A stretch of 48,355 bases of DNA, from contig CALWBB010000006.1 of NCBI GenBank assembly GCA_944375885.1, positions 1 through 48,355 on the forward strand. Reading direction: 5' to 3'. Of this stretch, positions 1 through 7,653 are shown piece after piece (the stretch's first letter is position 1; each line of letters begins with the position of its first letter). The translations under genes and the position numbers were made by a program. This DNA is from an uncultured Merdimonas sp. (GTDB taxonomy: Bacteria > Bacillota > Clostridia > Lachnospirales > Lachnospiraceae). Under the pieces are notes generated by a model, which ran no database searches, had not been told where the DNA came from, and worked only from the letters and a program-made list of their open reading frames with translations.

Positions 1-59
1 CCTGCCACCGCCTGGAGAGCTTTGAATTCTGATAGACACACCCCTGTACGAAAAAACAT
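1..59 (-). CDS. start of a further Tad-locus gene (partial)
   Basis: An open reading frame starts just downstream of the DUF5702 gene stop and runs off the left edge of the window. It begins with ATG at 59 (an overlapping GTG lies at 62) and has a GGGG-rich ribosome site at 69-72. The 19 visible codons contain no stop. The product cannot be recognised from this fragment; the position suggests another gene of the Tad operon. Confidence 0.35.
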   Translation of the reverse strand, partial: MFFRTGVCLSEFKALQAVA

Positions 60-89
60 CACGGTACACCCCTTTCTACTGCACAAAAG

Positions 90-1493
90 TTACCATTCGT
101 ATGCAATCCAGCGTTCTGCTGTCAGCTCCTGTTCCCCTGCGCACACAGTCCGCATCCAGAACGCATCTACGCACTGATCGATATAAAACCACTGGCCTCC
201 CGCCTGCTCCCGGATAACGCCTTCTATGGCATCCAGGCTCCTCATGGCTTTCCCTTCCCGCCCCGACAGGGCAAGCAGGATCCCCAGATAATCCTGGTAC
301 AAAAGCCCTCCTTCATCCTCCTGTTCATCAAAGCCAGACAGGGAGCCAAGTTCAAGCGCTCCTGTAAGGGACAGCCTCCAGGAAGCGCTGCTTTTATAAA
401 AGGCCACCCGTTTTCCGCCCAGCAGAAGTCTCACATCCAGCACACTTTCAGCGAAAGCCCATGCCAGCAGAAGTACCTGTTTGACCGCTTCCACCAGTCC
501 TGGAATCATCGTCACTCCCACCAGGGCTGCCGCCAGCGCCGTACACTCCGCCACCTTCGCGGTATCTGAGAGCAGATACACATAATTCATCCCCTCCCGT
601 ATCGCCAGAAGACGCCCGCAGACCGCCTCCAGATTGGCCAGATCTGAATCCTTTCCGGCTATCAGATATTCCAGCTGATAGTCCAGCCAGGCGCCGCTCT
701 CCCTGCCGTCTGCCAGATATTCTACCGCGTCCGGAAAATGCTCCAGCAGATACGCCAGGAAAAAGAGGTCATTCGCCGCTCCTGCCTCATTGCGCCCCCG
801 GGCGCCAACCCCAGAAAGAAGGTACCGGGCTGACGGGACGGCGGACAAATCCGCTTTTTTTCCTGACAGCTTATCCGGCTCCTTTACCACCAGGTTCAGA
901 AGGCTGGAGCCTTTCAGGCTGTTTACATTTTCCACCGGATCCGGCGTGCTTTGTTCTTCCTCTTCCTCCCGCCGCCGCTTCAGCTCCTCCAGATTCTGGC
1001 TCTCCCTTACATCAGCCTCTTTATAATCCGCCTCATTTCCAAGAGCCTGGCCTGCGTACTCTTCATAGCTTTTTAGCTTCTGTAACAGGGAAGCTCCCGT
1101 CTTCTGCTTCATATAAGCCACCGCCTGCTCATAATAAGCCAGCCCCTTGTCATCGCTTGCCCTGGCGTAATCCCAGGTATCCAGGGCAAGCACGCTTCCG
1201 CCTGCCAGGTTTTTTTCCAGAAAGCCGGAAAATCTCTGGTTTAAGTATTCCGCATCCTCGGCGCCTCCCCCATAGCTTAAATCCAGGTAAAAGAGGCCGT
1301 AATGCTCTAAAAGCTCCCTGTGGTATTCCGAAAGCACCGAGTACTCCGCCAGCTCCAGGGCCTCCTCCATCTGGCTGCGGAGCATGGCATAGCGGGCTGA
1401 CTGAAGCGCAGCCTGGAAGAAAAACAGGAGCACTGCCAGCATCAGGCTTAAGAAAACGGTGATCTCTCCCCTTTTCCATCTCCAGGTACCCAT
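90..1493 (-). CDS. DUF5702-type Tad-locus membrane-anchored protein
   Basis: A 467-residue protein with a charged N-terminus (GTWRWKRGEITVFLSL) followed by one hydrophobic segment at about residues 12-30, then a long soluble part. This TadE/TadG-like architecture (short cytoplasmic tail, one anchor, large extracytoplasmic domain) matches the DUF5702 family found at the end of Tad loci in Clostridia; the family call is from memory of such proteins. A Glu/Arg-rich low-complexity stretch (KRRREEEEEQ) lies near residue 175. It follows the Flp pilin gene by 8 bp, so it is in the same operon. Likely a minor pilin-like or pilus-assembly component at the cell surface; the biochemical role is unknown. 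Confidence 0.7.
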   Translation of the reverse strand: MGTWRWKRGEITVFLSLMLAVLLFFFQAALQSARYAMLRSQMEEALELAEYSVLSEYHRELLEHYGLFYLDLSYGGGAEDAEYLNQRFSGFLEKNLAGGSVLALDTWDYARASDDKGLAYYEQAVAYMKQKTGASLLQKLKSYEEYAGQALGNEADYKEADVRESQNLEELKRRREEEEEQSTPDPVENVNSLKGSSLLNLVVKEPDKLSGKKADLSAVPSARYLLSGVGARGRNEAGAANDLFFLAYLLEHFPDAVEYLADGRESGAWLDYQLEYLIAGKDSDLANLEAVCGRLLAIREGMNYVYLLSDTAKVAECTALAAALVGVTMIPGLVEAVKQVLLLAWAFAESVLDVRLLLGGKRVAFYKSSASWRLSLTGALELGSLSGFDEQEDEGGLLYQDYLGILLALSGREGKAMRSLDAIEGVIREQAGGQWFYIDQCVDAFWMRTVCAGEQELTAERWIAYEW

Positions 1494-1501
1494 ATGCCTT
1501 T

Positions 1502-1714
1502 TTATATCAGCCTGCTCTGGCTTGTAATTTTGTCAAAGATATCATTTACCAGCGAGGTAAGCTGGTTCTTGAAGATAAGTACGAGGGCAATCAGAACCAC
1601 CAGTATCAAAATCATTTCCACTGTCCCGATTCCATCCTCTTCTACCCAAAAGCGCTTCCACCAATTTTTCATGACCTGTCCATCCTTTCTCCGCTTAAGC
1701 GGCTTGTAGTCCAA
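1502..1714 (-). CDS. Flp-type (type IVb) pilin-like small protein
   Basis: A 70-residue protein with a basic N-terminus, the sequence EEDGIGTVEM, and one hydrophobic segment (MILILVVLIALVLIF). A Gly before IGTVE, with Glu at position +5 of the mature part, is the usual prepilin-peptidase recognition pattern of Flp pilins, so cleavage after that Gly is inferred. The start taken is TTG at 1714, with GGAGG 8 bases upstream directly after the tadC stop; ATG at 1672 (MKNWWKRFW) is an alternative. It lies between the TadC-like and DUF5702 genes, where the structural pilin of Clostridial Tad systems is often found. No prepilin peptidase (TadV/CpaA) is visible in the window. Confidence 0.75.
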   Translation of the reverse strand: MDYKPLKRRKDGQVMKNWWKRFWVEEDGIGTVEMILILVVLIALVLIFKNQLTSLVNDIFDKITSQSRLI

Positions 1715-1733
1715 ATTATGTTCCTCCCTGGCG

Positions 1734-2999
1734 TCATACCTGCATAGACATGACCGCGGGCGCCAGGATCAAAAGCATTACAGCCCCCAGCATCATCACC
1801 AGCGGAAATAAAAGCCGCGTGGACGCTTCCTCCCCCTGGCTCAGCGCGCAGTCCTTCCTCTGCTCAAATGCTTCCGCGATCTCCGCGTTCAGGATCTGGC
1901 TTAACCCCTTCCCGCCTTTGCGCAGGTTCTGCTCCAGCAGGGAGGAAAGCTTCAGATAACAGGGAAGCCTGCAGCGGATGCCAAAATTCTCATATGCTTT
2001 CGTCTCTGCCACCCCGCTGTGCATTTCGTGGCAGGCCAGGGCCATCTCCTCATATACATACCGAAGTTTTACCTGTCCGGCTTCCTTTTTTTCCTGGTAG
2101 TCCTTCACAATCATTTCCCAGGCCGTCCGGACGGCGGCTCCCGCGCCCATCAGAAGCACCAGCTTGCTCACCACTCTCGCATAGTCCCTGCTCATCTGGC
2201 GTTCACGTTCCCTGACCTGCTTTTGCAGCTCCCTGTCCTTTCCCACATAGACCGTCACTGCCGCAAACATTGCCAGAAGCAGCGCCGGTCCGGCCGGAAA
2301 CGAAAGCGCGTCCTCCCAGCGGACTGGGGCGCCTTCGATTGCCTCCGGCAGTTTTTTTAACTCCTGCTGGCTGCTTTCCGCCTGGCCTTCTGCCAGCGCC
2401 TCGTCCACCGTCTCCTTCCATTTTTCCTCTTTCGTGAGAAGGGGAGGGTACACACAGACTACGGCCCGGTAAATCTCCTCTTCCTCCCCGCAGGTCAGCC
2501 TCGCAGTCAGCTCCGTCAGGCTTCCCTCCTCCGTCAGCTTTTCCAGCCGGAGGCTTCCGTCCAGGTTCAGGCTCTCGTAATTGTCAAGCTCCCACTCTAC
2601 TGTAACCGGCGTCCCCGCAATCTCCCGGATCAGGTTCAGATCGCTGCGCACCTCCTGAAGGGAAGCATTTTCTCCCAGGATCTGGCTTTCCATACCCGCT
2701 GCTGTCTTTTCAAGAAGCTCCCTGCTCTCTTCTCTTGTCAGCTTACGCGGCTCCACTTCCACGGTGACGCTCTCCTTCTCTCCTTCCCCTGTATACAGCG
2801 TAAGCGTATGTGTATAAGCCTTTTCCCTCCTGGGAAGGAAATACCCTTCTGTCAAAATCCCTTCCCGGGCAGCGTTCAGCTGCAGCAGCAGAGCCAAAGC
2901 AAGGCCAGCTCCCAGCACCGCCAGCATAAGCCGGAGCTTATCCGCATAATACTTTTCCGCCTGTCCCCGGATATCCCTGTCCGTAGTAAGCAGGCGCAT
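1734..2999 (-). CDS. tadC: TadC-like type II/IV secretion platform protein with large N-terminal extension
   Basis: A 421-residue protein. The C-terminal half (about residues 260-421) looks like a T2SSF domain, ending in a hydrophobic segment (LLFPLVMMLGAVMLLILAP). The N-terminal half has one membrane segment (about 24-42), then about 190 polar residues probably outside the membrane, then a second segment near 236-256. That soluble insert is unusual for TadC, normally about 300 residues. The ATG at 2999 is supported by GGAGGA five bases upstream. The 146 bp between this start and the tadB stop is longer than other gaps in the operon and holds no convincing gene. With TadB it should form the inner-membrane platform that CpaF energises. 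Confidence 0.7.
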   Translation of the reverse strand: MRLLTTDRDIRGQAEKYYADKLRLMLAVLGAGLALALLLQLNAAREGILTEGYFLPRREKAYTHTLTLYTGEGEKESVTVEVEPRKLTREESRELLEKTAAGMESQILGENASLQEVRSDLNLIREIAGTPVTVEWELDNYESLNLDGSLRLEKLTEEGSLTELTARLTCGEEEEIYRAVVCVYPPLLTKEEKWKETVDEALAEGQAESSQQELKKLPEAIEGAPVRWEDALSFPAGPALLLAMFAAVTVYVGKDRELQKQVRERERQMSRDYARVVSKLVLLMGAGAAVRTAWEMIVKDYQEKKEAGQVKLRYVYEEMALACHEMHSGVAETKAYENFGIRCRLPCYLKLSSLLEQNLRKGGKGLSQILNAEIAEAFEQRKDCALSQGEEASTRLLFPLVMMLGAVMLLILAPAVMSMQV

Positions 3000-3145
3000 G
3001 CATTCCTCCGCCTTTTCCCTGCCAGGATATCTGCCGCCCGTCCTGGAAGAGAGCCATCCCGCCAGGGAGAAACGCTTCCCTTTTTGTCCCTGCTTTACCT
3101 GCCTTATCTTCTTTCCCGTCTTCCCAATCCTGCTTCATCCTTTCC

Positions 3146-3883
3146 TCATACTTCTATCTCCAGCATCCTTTTCCCCAGGCAGCGCGACGCCAGATACAGA
3201 GCCAGGCAGCCTGTCATCACCGCAATCCCTGCCGCGTTCCCGTATACCGGATCAAGAAATCCCGGACAGCCAAACCTTAGATAGAGTACCATGGCAAAAG
3301 GGATCACATTCATAATCTTCTGCTCATACTTCCGGGAGGCCAGCACCGAAGCCACCTGGCGCTCTGTGTCTACCGTCTGGGAGATTGTGCGGGCCGTGTC
3401 TTTCATAATCGCGATCAGATCCCCTCCGCTTCTCTTTCCCACCGCGAAGATTTCTGAAAAGGTCTGCGCCTCTTCCAGACCGCTCCGGCACGCGAAATCC
3501 CGGATCACTTCCTCCACCGTCTGGTTCGCGTCCAGCTTCCGCTGCATAGCCGCCAGCTCCTGCACCATATCCGCCTTCTCCGGATACACCAGCCTCAGAT
3601 CCCGGCCTGCTTCCCGGATGGCGTTCTCCGCCGAGTATCCCGCCGCAAGGGCCGCGGCCATCCCCTGTACCGCATCCTTGAACTGAAGCTGGAGTTCTTT
3701 CCTGCGTCTTGCAGCCAGCTGTTCCTTCTTTTCCCGAAAATGCCAGAAAGCCGTCAGGGGGAATGCCAGAAGCGCCCAGAAAGAATTATAAAAGCAGAAT
3801 GCCAGGATCCCTGTCATCGCCAGGGCCTCCAGCCCGTACTTAAGCCTTTCCTGCCAGCTGAACCGCCAATCCCTGTAATCCAT
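3146..3883 (-). CDS. tadB: TadB-like type II secretion system F-domain protein
   Basis: A 245-residue membrane protein with two N-terminal hydrophobic segments (about 20-50), a cytoplasmic T2SSF region with the typical stretch AVQGMAAALAAGYSAENA near residue 70-87, and C-terminal hydrophobic segments (about 190-235). It is the inner-membrane platform partner of the CpaF ATPase in Tad pilus assembly. Its ATG lies one base after the cpaF stop, and the GGAGG ribosome site sits inside the last cpaF codons, so the two are translationally coupled. The call rests on domain appearance and operon position. Confidence 0.8.
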   Translation of the reverse strand: MDYRDWRFSWQERLKYGLEALAMTGILAFCFYNSFWALLAFPLTAFWHFREKKEQLAARRRKELQLQFKDAVQGMAAALAAGYSAENAIREAGRDLRLVYPEKADMVQELAAMQRKLDANQTVEEVIRDFACRSGLEEAQTFSEIFAVGKRSGGDLIAIMKDTARTISQTVDTERQVASVLASRKYEQKIMNVIPFAMVLYLRFGCPGFLDPVYGNAAGIAVMTGCLALYLASRCLGKRMLEIEV

Positions 3884-3884
3884 C

Positions 3885-5135
3885 TCACCAGCCTCCGATC
3901 CCGGCCGCCCTCATCTTGTCCCCGTGGAGCAGCTCATCTTTTTTCTCCAGCCTGCCTTTCACGCTTTCCCCGCTTTTCCTCCCCTCTCCTTCCTCTTCCC
4001 GGAATTCAAACAGGGAATGCAGGCAGATATCTCCATCCCTCATGCCGTCCGTCTCCACAATCTCCAATACCCTGCGGCTCCCGTCTCTCAGCCTTCCCAA
4101 GTGCACGATCAAATCCACGCCGGAGGCAATCTGCCTGCGTATAGCCATAAGCGGCAGATCCATCCCCATCAGCACCATGGTCTCCAGGCGGCTCAGCATG
4201 TCCCGCGGGCTGTTGGCATGGCCTGTGCTTAGAGAGCCGTCATGGCCTGTATTCATTGCCTGGAGCATATCGATGGCCTCCGCTCCCCGCACTTCTCCTA
4301 CGATAATCCGATCCGGCCGCATCCTGAGAGCCGTCTTTATCAGATCCCGGATGGAAATCTCCCGCTCCCCTTCCAGGTTGGCCGTGCGCGCCTCCAGCGT
4401 AACCAGATTCCGCCCCCGGCCGAGCTGCAGCTCCGCATTATCCTCTATCGTGATAATCCGGGCTGTCGTTGGGATAAACTCTGAAAGGGCATTGAGAAAG
4501 GTCGTCTTCCCGGAGCCTGTCCCCCCGCTCACAAAAATATTATAGCCGGCCTTCACCGCCGCTTTCAGAAACTCCACGGCTTCCGCTGTCAGGGAACCCC
4601 AGGCCACCAGCTGGGCAATCCGCACAGGCTCTTCCGGGAAACGCCGGATCGTGACCACCGGGCCATTCAGCGCCACGGGATCCAGGACGATATTGACCCG
4701 TGAGCCGTCCGCCAGACGGGCATCCGCGATGGGACTGGCCTTCGAGACGCTGCGGTTGCAGAAGCTTACAATCTGCTGAACCACATCCTCCAGCTGCGCC
4801 TGGGAAGAAAATTGCCTGTCCCAGCGGAAAAGCCGCCCTTTTTTCTCTACGAAAATATCCTCCGGCCCGTTCACCATGATTTCTGTCACTTCCGGGTCTT
4901 CAATCAGCTCCTGCAGGATATCCAGCCTCCGCATCCCATTGAACAGTTCCTTTTGCAGCTGCAGCTTTTCATTCAGCAGAAGATAGCTTTCCTGGCTCTT
5001 CCGCAGGATTTCCTCATCTATCAGCGCCAGCACCTCCTCATCCTGGAGTTCCCGGGACAGATCCAGCCTGTCCTGGACACGCCCGCGAAGCCCTGCCCGA
5101 AGCTCCTCCCAGTCTGTCCTCACGGCCCGCTCCAC
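3885..5135 (-). CDS. cpaF: CpaF/TadA-type Tad secretion ATPase
   Basis: A 416-residue member of the type II/IV secretion ATPase (GspE/VirB11) family. Walker A is GGTGSGKTT (204-212), the Walker B region is RIIVGEVRG (276-284) and the His box GHDGSLSTGHAN spans 297-308. The N-terminal region (about 70-180) matches the CpaF N-terminal domain. It should form a cytoplasmic hexamer that drives pilin assembly through TadB/TadC. The start is GTG at 5135, overlapping the tadZ gene by 16 bp; a second GTG at 5123, overlapping the tadZ stop as GTGA, is possible. The last 40 residues are variable and charged. Confidence 0.92.
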   Translation of the reverse strand: MERAVRTDWEELRAGLRGRVQDRLDLSRELQDEEVLALIDEEILRKSQESYLLLNEKLQLQKELFNGMRRLDILQELIEDPEVTEIMVNGPEDIFVEKKGRLFRWDRQFSSQAQLEDVVQQIVSFCNRSVSKASPIADARLADGSRVNIVLDPVALNGPVVTIRRFPEEPVRIAQLVAWGSLTAEAVEFLKAAVKAGYNIFVSGGTGSGKTTFLNALSEFIPTTARIITIEDNAELQLGRGRNLVTLEARTANLEGEREISIRDLIKTALRMRPDRIIVGEVRGAEAIDMLQAMNTGHDGSLSTGHANSPRDMLSRLETMVLMGMDLPLMAIRRQIASGVDLIVHLGRLRDGSRRVLEIVETDGMRDGDICLHSLFEFREEEGEGRKSGESVKGRLEKKDELLHGDKMRAAGIGGW

Positions 5136-6085
5136 CTCCTGCCTTCTGCCTTCGCCAGAAGCTCCAGTCCCAAGTCTCTGTCCAGCTGCAGCCTTTTTGT
5201 GCGCTCCAGGACAGGAGAAAGGGACAACAGATGCAAGGTGTCCTCATACTGCGCCAGCTTAGCCCTCGCTGTCTCATCCTCTTCGGTCGGTGTATAGACG
5301 AAATCACACCGTTCCAAAAGTTCGTACAATCCATTCACCGCGCCGCTTAAGTCCAGCACCGCCACCTCATACCTGCTTTCCCGCTCCAGCGCCTCCAAAA
5401 GAGCCTCCCAGTCCTCCAGGCTGATATGGCGCAGCTCCACAGGAGAGCGCATAGGCGGAATATAGTCCAGGTTTCCCATCTGCCGGATCACGCTTTCCAG
5501 CCTGCAGGCAAAGGCTTTCTTCCCCTGCTTCAGGAAATACATCAGTTCCGACAGCGTAAAACCGTCCTCATACGGATAGAGCGCCGCAAATCCTGAATAT
5601 TCTTCCAGGTTTAGATAAAGCGTTCTTTTCTTCTTCGCCACCTCTTTCCCCAGCGCCAGGGCGAACCCGGTCTTGCCCGTACGCCCCACAGGCGAATAGA
5701 TCCCTATCCGCTTCATCCGTTCTGTCCGCAGGGCCACGCCCAGGGCCTTTGGCGTCTGTTCCGCGTATATGGCCAGCGCCTGCCGCAGCACCTGGCTGCA
5801 GGACTGATACCTGCAGACCGCCGGATAGCTCCCATCCTCCCTGTACTCCGCATCCGAAAGAAGAATCACCTTTCCGAAGTTCCCATCTTCGGGAAGCTCC
5901 GAAAGGCACTCCTCTGAAAGGAGAAGCATGTCCACCGGATGCTCTTTCGTATACGCCATAAGCTCGCCGCAGTCCGAAAACCCGTGTACTGCAAACAGGG
6001 CATCCCTGCGCGAATTCGCGAATTTGGCAAACCGTTTCGCGTAATCCGCTTCCCTGCCGCATACCGCTATCTGCCGCTCTCTCAA
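5120..6085 (-). CDS. cpaE: TadZ/CpaE-like P-loop protein
   Basis: A 321-residue protein with a receiver-like N-terminal half (about 1-115, no clear phospho-acceptor) and a MinD/ParA-type P-loop half with a deviant Walker A, SPVGRTGKTG, at 131-140. This is the layout of CpaE/TadZ, which positions the Tad apparatus. The start codon is TTG at 6085: it overlaps the stop of the small upstream frame (TTGA) and has GGGAGG six bases upstream. It is transcribed with cpaF, tadB and tadC. The assignment is by architecture and context, since CpaE proteins diverge strongly. Confidence 0.8.
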   Translation of the reverse strand: MRERQIAVCGREADYAKRFAKFANSRRDALFAVHGFSDCGELMAYTKEHPVDMLLLSEECLSELPEDGNFGKVILLSDAEYREDGSYPAVCRYQSCSQVLRQALAIYAEQTPKALGVALRTERMKRIGIYSPVGRTGKTGFALALGKEVAKKKRTLYLNLEEYSGFAALYPYEDGFTLSELMYFLKQGKKAFACRLESVIRQMGNLDYIPPMRSPVELRHISLEDWEALLEALERESRYEVAVLDLSGAVNGLYELLERCDFVYTPTEEDETARAKLAQYEDTLHLLSLSPVLERTKRLQLDRDLGLELLAKAEGRRWSGP

Positions 6086-6210
6086 CCTGGGCCTCCCAGG
6101 TACAGCAGCGCCGCGGCCGCCAGACTTACTGATAACTCAATCCCAAGAAAACCTCCTGCCAGGAGCAGGAATTCTGTTCCTCTTTTGTAATATTGAGTTA
6201 ATAAATTCAA
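6082..6210 (-). CDS. possible 42-residue membrane peptide at the head of the Tad operon
   Basis: A reading frame starting at TTG (6210), ten bases after a near-ideal ribosome site (AAAGGAGG, 6221-6228), encodes 42 residues with one long hydrophobic stretch (EFLLLAGGFLGIELSVSL). Its TGA overlaps the TTG start of tadZ, which suggests translational coupling. I do not recognise a family. The same frame is open further upstream to a TTG at 6282, but that start has no ribosome site. An alternative is that this is only leader sequence. Confidence 0.4.
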   Translation of the reverse strand: MNLLTQYYKRGTEFLLLAGGFLGIELSVSLAAAALLYLGGPG

Positions 6211-6264
6211 TAAAGCCGCTCCTCCTTTCCTTCCATGTCCCATCCATGTACAAACAGGAATTGT

Positions 6265-6279
6265 GGTTTGAATCAAACC
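6265..6279. promoter_or_regulatory. 15-bp dyad in the Tad operon leader
   Basis: GGTTTGA and TCAAACC flank a single base, giving a 7-bp perfect dyad about 70 bp downstream of the predicted transcription start of the Tad operon. It could be an operator or a short RNA hairpin; nothing in the sequence decides this. Confidence 0.25.
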
Positions 6280-6347
6280 CAAGATACAGGCTGTACCGAT
6301 ACCGGCCTTGGCCAGGTTTAAGAATTTTTCTGATCGATCGTAGGTAG

Positions 6348-6376
6348 AGTATAGTATTTATTTCCTGATTTGTCCA
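6348..6376 (-). promoter_or_regulatory. sigma-A type promoter of the Tad operon
   Basis: On the minus strand, TGGACA (6376-6371), a 17-base spacer and TATACT (6353-6348) give a close match to the vegetative consensus. It lies downstream of bofA and about 140 bp upstream of the first small frame, so the tad genes need not depend on bofA transcription. Confidence 0.65.
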
Positions 6377-6387
6377 TTGTAAAAATC

Positions 6388-6579
6388 TCACAAAATTCCG
6401 AAGGCCGCGATTCCATAAAGCAGTCCCAGCCCGCTGATTCCAAGGCTTCCGACTGTCAAAAGGGTCAGAATATTTAATCCCACAAACACAGAAATATTTT
6501 GTGAAATGAGGACCGCGTTGATAATCTGGATTCCAATCGCGCCAAACACCATGCGCAGAAGAAAATTTAAGACTTTCAT
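6388..6579 (-). CDS. bofA: BofA-family sigma-K processing inhibitor
   Basis: A 63-residue hydrophobic protein with two membrane segments. The C-terminal pattern VGLNILTLLTVGSLGISGLG matches the conserved end of BofA/pro-sigma-K processing inhibitor proteins. In Bacillus, BofA holds the SpoIVFB protease inactive in the outer forespore membrane until engulfment is complete. It is divergent from yaaL, its neighbour in Bacillus subtilis too, which supports the call. The ribosome site (GGGGA) is weak. A candidate sigma-E promoter lies just upstream. Confidence 0.8.
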   Translation of the reverse strand: MKVLNFLLRMVFGAIGIQIINAVLISQNISVFVGLNILTLLTVGSLGISGLGLLYGIAAFGIL

Positions 6580-6605
6580 AAACCGTTGTCCCCGGTTTTT
6601 TTACT

Positions 6606-6634
6606 ATTTATATGAGGCTTTATCCAATATATTC
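6606..6634 (-). promoter_or_regulatory. candidate sigma-E promoter of bofA
   Basis: On the minus strand, GAATATA (6634-6628), 13 bases, then CATATAAA resembles the sigma-E pattern KMATATT-N14-15-CATACAHT. A start about seven bases after the -10 box would give a leader of about 20 nt before the bofA ATG. This fits mother-cell expression of bofA. The match is imperfect and the spacer is slightly short. Confidence 0.4.
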
Positions 6635-6751
6635 TATTTTTTAGTATAAATCCCAGTATTCCGGCCTATACTCATACTGTAACCGACATATGCCCGGCCG
6701 CTTTTACGCGGAAAACCGGGGTATTCGCTCACAAAAAAGCGGAGGTACGGC

Positions 6752-6991
6752 ATGGGACTTTTCAAGAAAGAACAGACGCAGGAGCCCGCCCGGGAATCCT
6801 TTTCCCGCCGCCAGCTCCTGGAAGACCTTTATCTTACAAAAAACGCGCTGGACACCGCCTACGCGAACTTTGAGGCAGTCGTGGATCCAGATCTCATAGA
6901 CTGCTATACTTACGAAATTTATTCGGTGCAAAAGAGGTATAAATTCCTGCTGGAACAGGCCAAGCAGATGGATCTGCAGACATTTTTCTAA
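6752..6991 (+). CDS. yaaL: YaaL-family (DUF2508) small protein
   Basis: A 79-residue polar protein with the DUF2508 pattern of small helical YaaL proteins: a basic start (MGLFKKE), then LTKNALDTAYANFEAVVDPDLIDCYTYE in two parts around residues 28-55, and a C-terminal helix. GGAGG lies eight bases before the ATG. It is unusual here in being divergent from bofA, whereas in Bacillus subtilis yaaL and bofA are co-directional. The molecular function is unknown. The 170 bp between the two genes hold the bofA promoter; I see no strong promoter for yaaL. Confidence 0.8.
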   Translation: MGLFKKEQTQEPARESFSRRQLLEDLYLTKNALDTAYANFEAVVDPDLIDCYTYEIYSVQKRYKFLLEQAKQMDLQTFF

Positions 6992-6998
6992 ACAGACG

Positions 6999-7045
6999 CA
7001 GCGCCGGTGTGCCAAAGATACTCCTCCCCTGGCACACCGGCGCTG
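6999..7045. terminator. 16-bp hairpin between convergent genes
   Basis: CAGCGCCGGTGTGCCA (6999-7014) and its exact complement (7030-7045) flank a 15-base loop, between the end of yaaL and the end of the converging acetyltransferase gene. The stem is strong, but no U-tract follows on either strand, so it may be a terminator only by convention or a 3'-end stabiliser. Confidence 0.5.
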
Positions 7046-7085
7046 CCCTCTCTGTCCTAAAGAATATTTCCGCTGCCTGCCCTGC

Positions 7086-7562
7086 TTAAGATAAGGGCAG
7101 GGCCTTGCCAGCTTCGGATAACTCAAGCTTAAAATAAATCATATCTTTCAGCTGGACGCCGTCCTCTATAATCGGGTTCCTGTAATGATCCGTGAAAAAA
7201 TTTTTCACAGTGTGGGAATAGGAGAACCCGCAGTTTTCATAAAACGGGACGGTAAGGGGCGAATCCCCTGTCCCTGCCTGCAGGAATCTGTACCGGCCCT
7301 GGTAGCGTTCTTTCAGGAACTCTATCATTTTTTTCCCATACCCCTGGCGCTGGCAGGCAGGAAGGACCGCAAGGTTTTTAATCTCCAGAACCTCATCCCC
7401 TTCCCGGGTGACAACGCAGGCTGCTTTTACCCCTTCGTCGCAAAGGATGAACATCTCTCCCCTGTCAAGGTACTTTTCAATCATATCCTCCTGCTCGTCC
7501 GCGATGAGCAGCAGCTCCATATAAGCTCTCCGGTTTTCTTTTACCTCTCTTACTTCATACAT
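7086..7562 (-). CDS. GNAT-family N-acetyltransferase
   Basis: A 158-residue protein with the GNAT fold signature: EVLEIKNLAVLPACQRQGYG contains the beta-4 strand and the acetyl-CoA pyrophosphate loop (RQGYGK), followed by FYENCGF, the usual beta-6/helix-4 motif. The start is ATG at 7562, with GGAGG six bases upstream; the frame is open further upstream, but that part overlaps a hairpin and has no ribosome site. The acceptor substrate is unknown. It probably stands alone, since hairpins border it on both sides. Confidence 0.8.
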   Translation of the reverse strand: MYEVREVKENRRAYMELLLIADEQEDMIEKYLDRGEMFILCDEGVKAACVVTREGDEVLEIKNLAVLPACQRQGYGKKMIEFLKERYQGRYRFLQAGTGDSPLTVPFYENCGFSYSHTVKNFFTDHYRNPIIEDGVQLKDMIYFKLELSEAGKALPLS

Positions 7563-7596
7563 AGCATCCTCCATCCTCCTGTGCGCGGCAGTCAAG

Positions 7597-7637
7597 AAAG
7601 GCTGCTTTTGTGTATTCCACGCACAAAAGCAGCCTTT
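7597..7637 (-). terminator. perfect 16-bp hairpin downstream of the GntR gene
   Basis: AAAGGCTGCTTTTGTG (7597-7612) pairs perfectly with 7622-7637 around a nine-base loop. It lies 17 bp after the stop of the GntR gene on the minus strand and before the acetyltransferase gene. The arm ends in CCTTT followed by CTTG, so the U-tract is short. Confidence 0.6.
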
Positions 7638-7653
7638 CCAATTCCACGATTCC

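Noticed and set aside
2938..3138. A 66-codon frame between tadB and tadC
   Set aside because: It overlaps the tadC start, its ribosome site is too close to its ATG, and the sequence is Gly/Lys-rich without a recognisable pattern.
6210..6341. A cyclic-di-GMP riboswitch in the Tad leader
   Set aside because: Pilus operons of Clostridia often have one, but I see neither the GEMM-I nor the class II conserved sequence here.
6999..7637. The two 16-bp hairpins flanking the acetyltransferase gene as ends of a mobile cassette
   Set aside because: The stems have unrelated sequences and there is no target-site duplication or recombinase, so simple 3'-end hairpins explain them.
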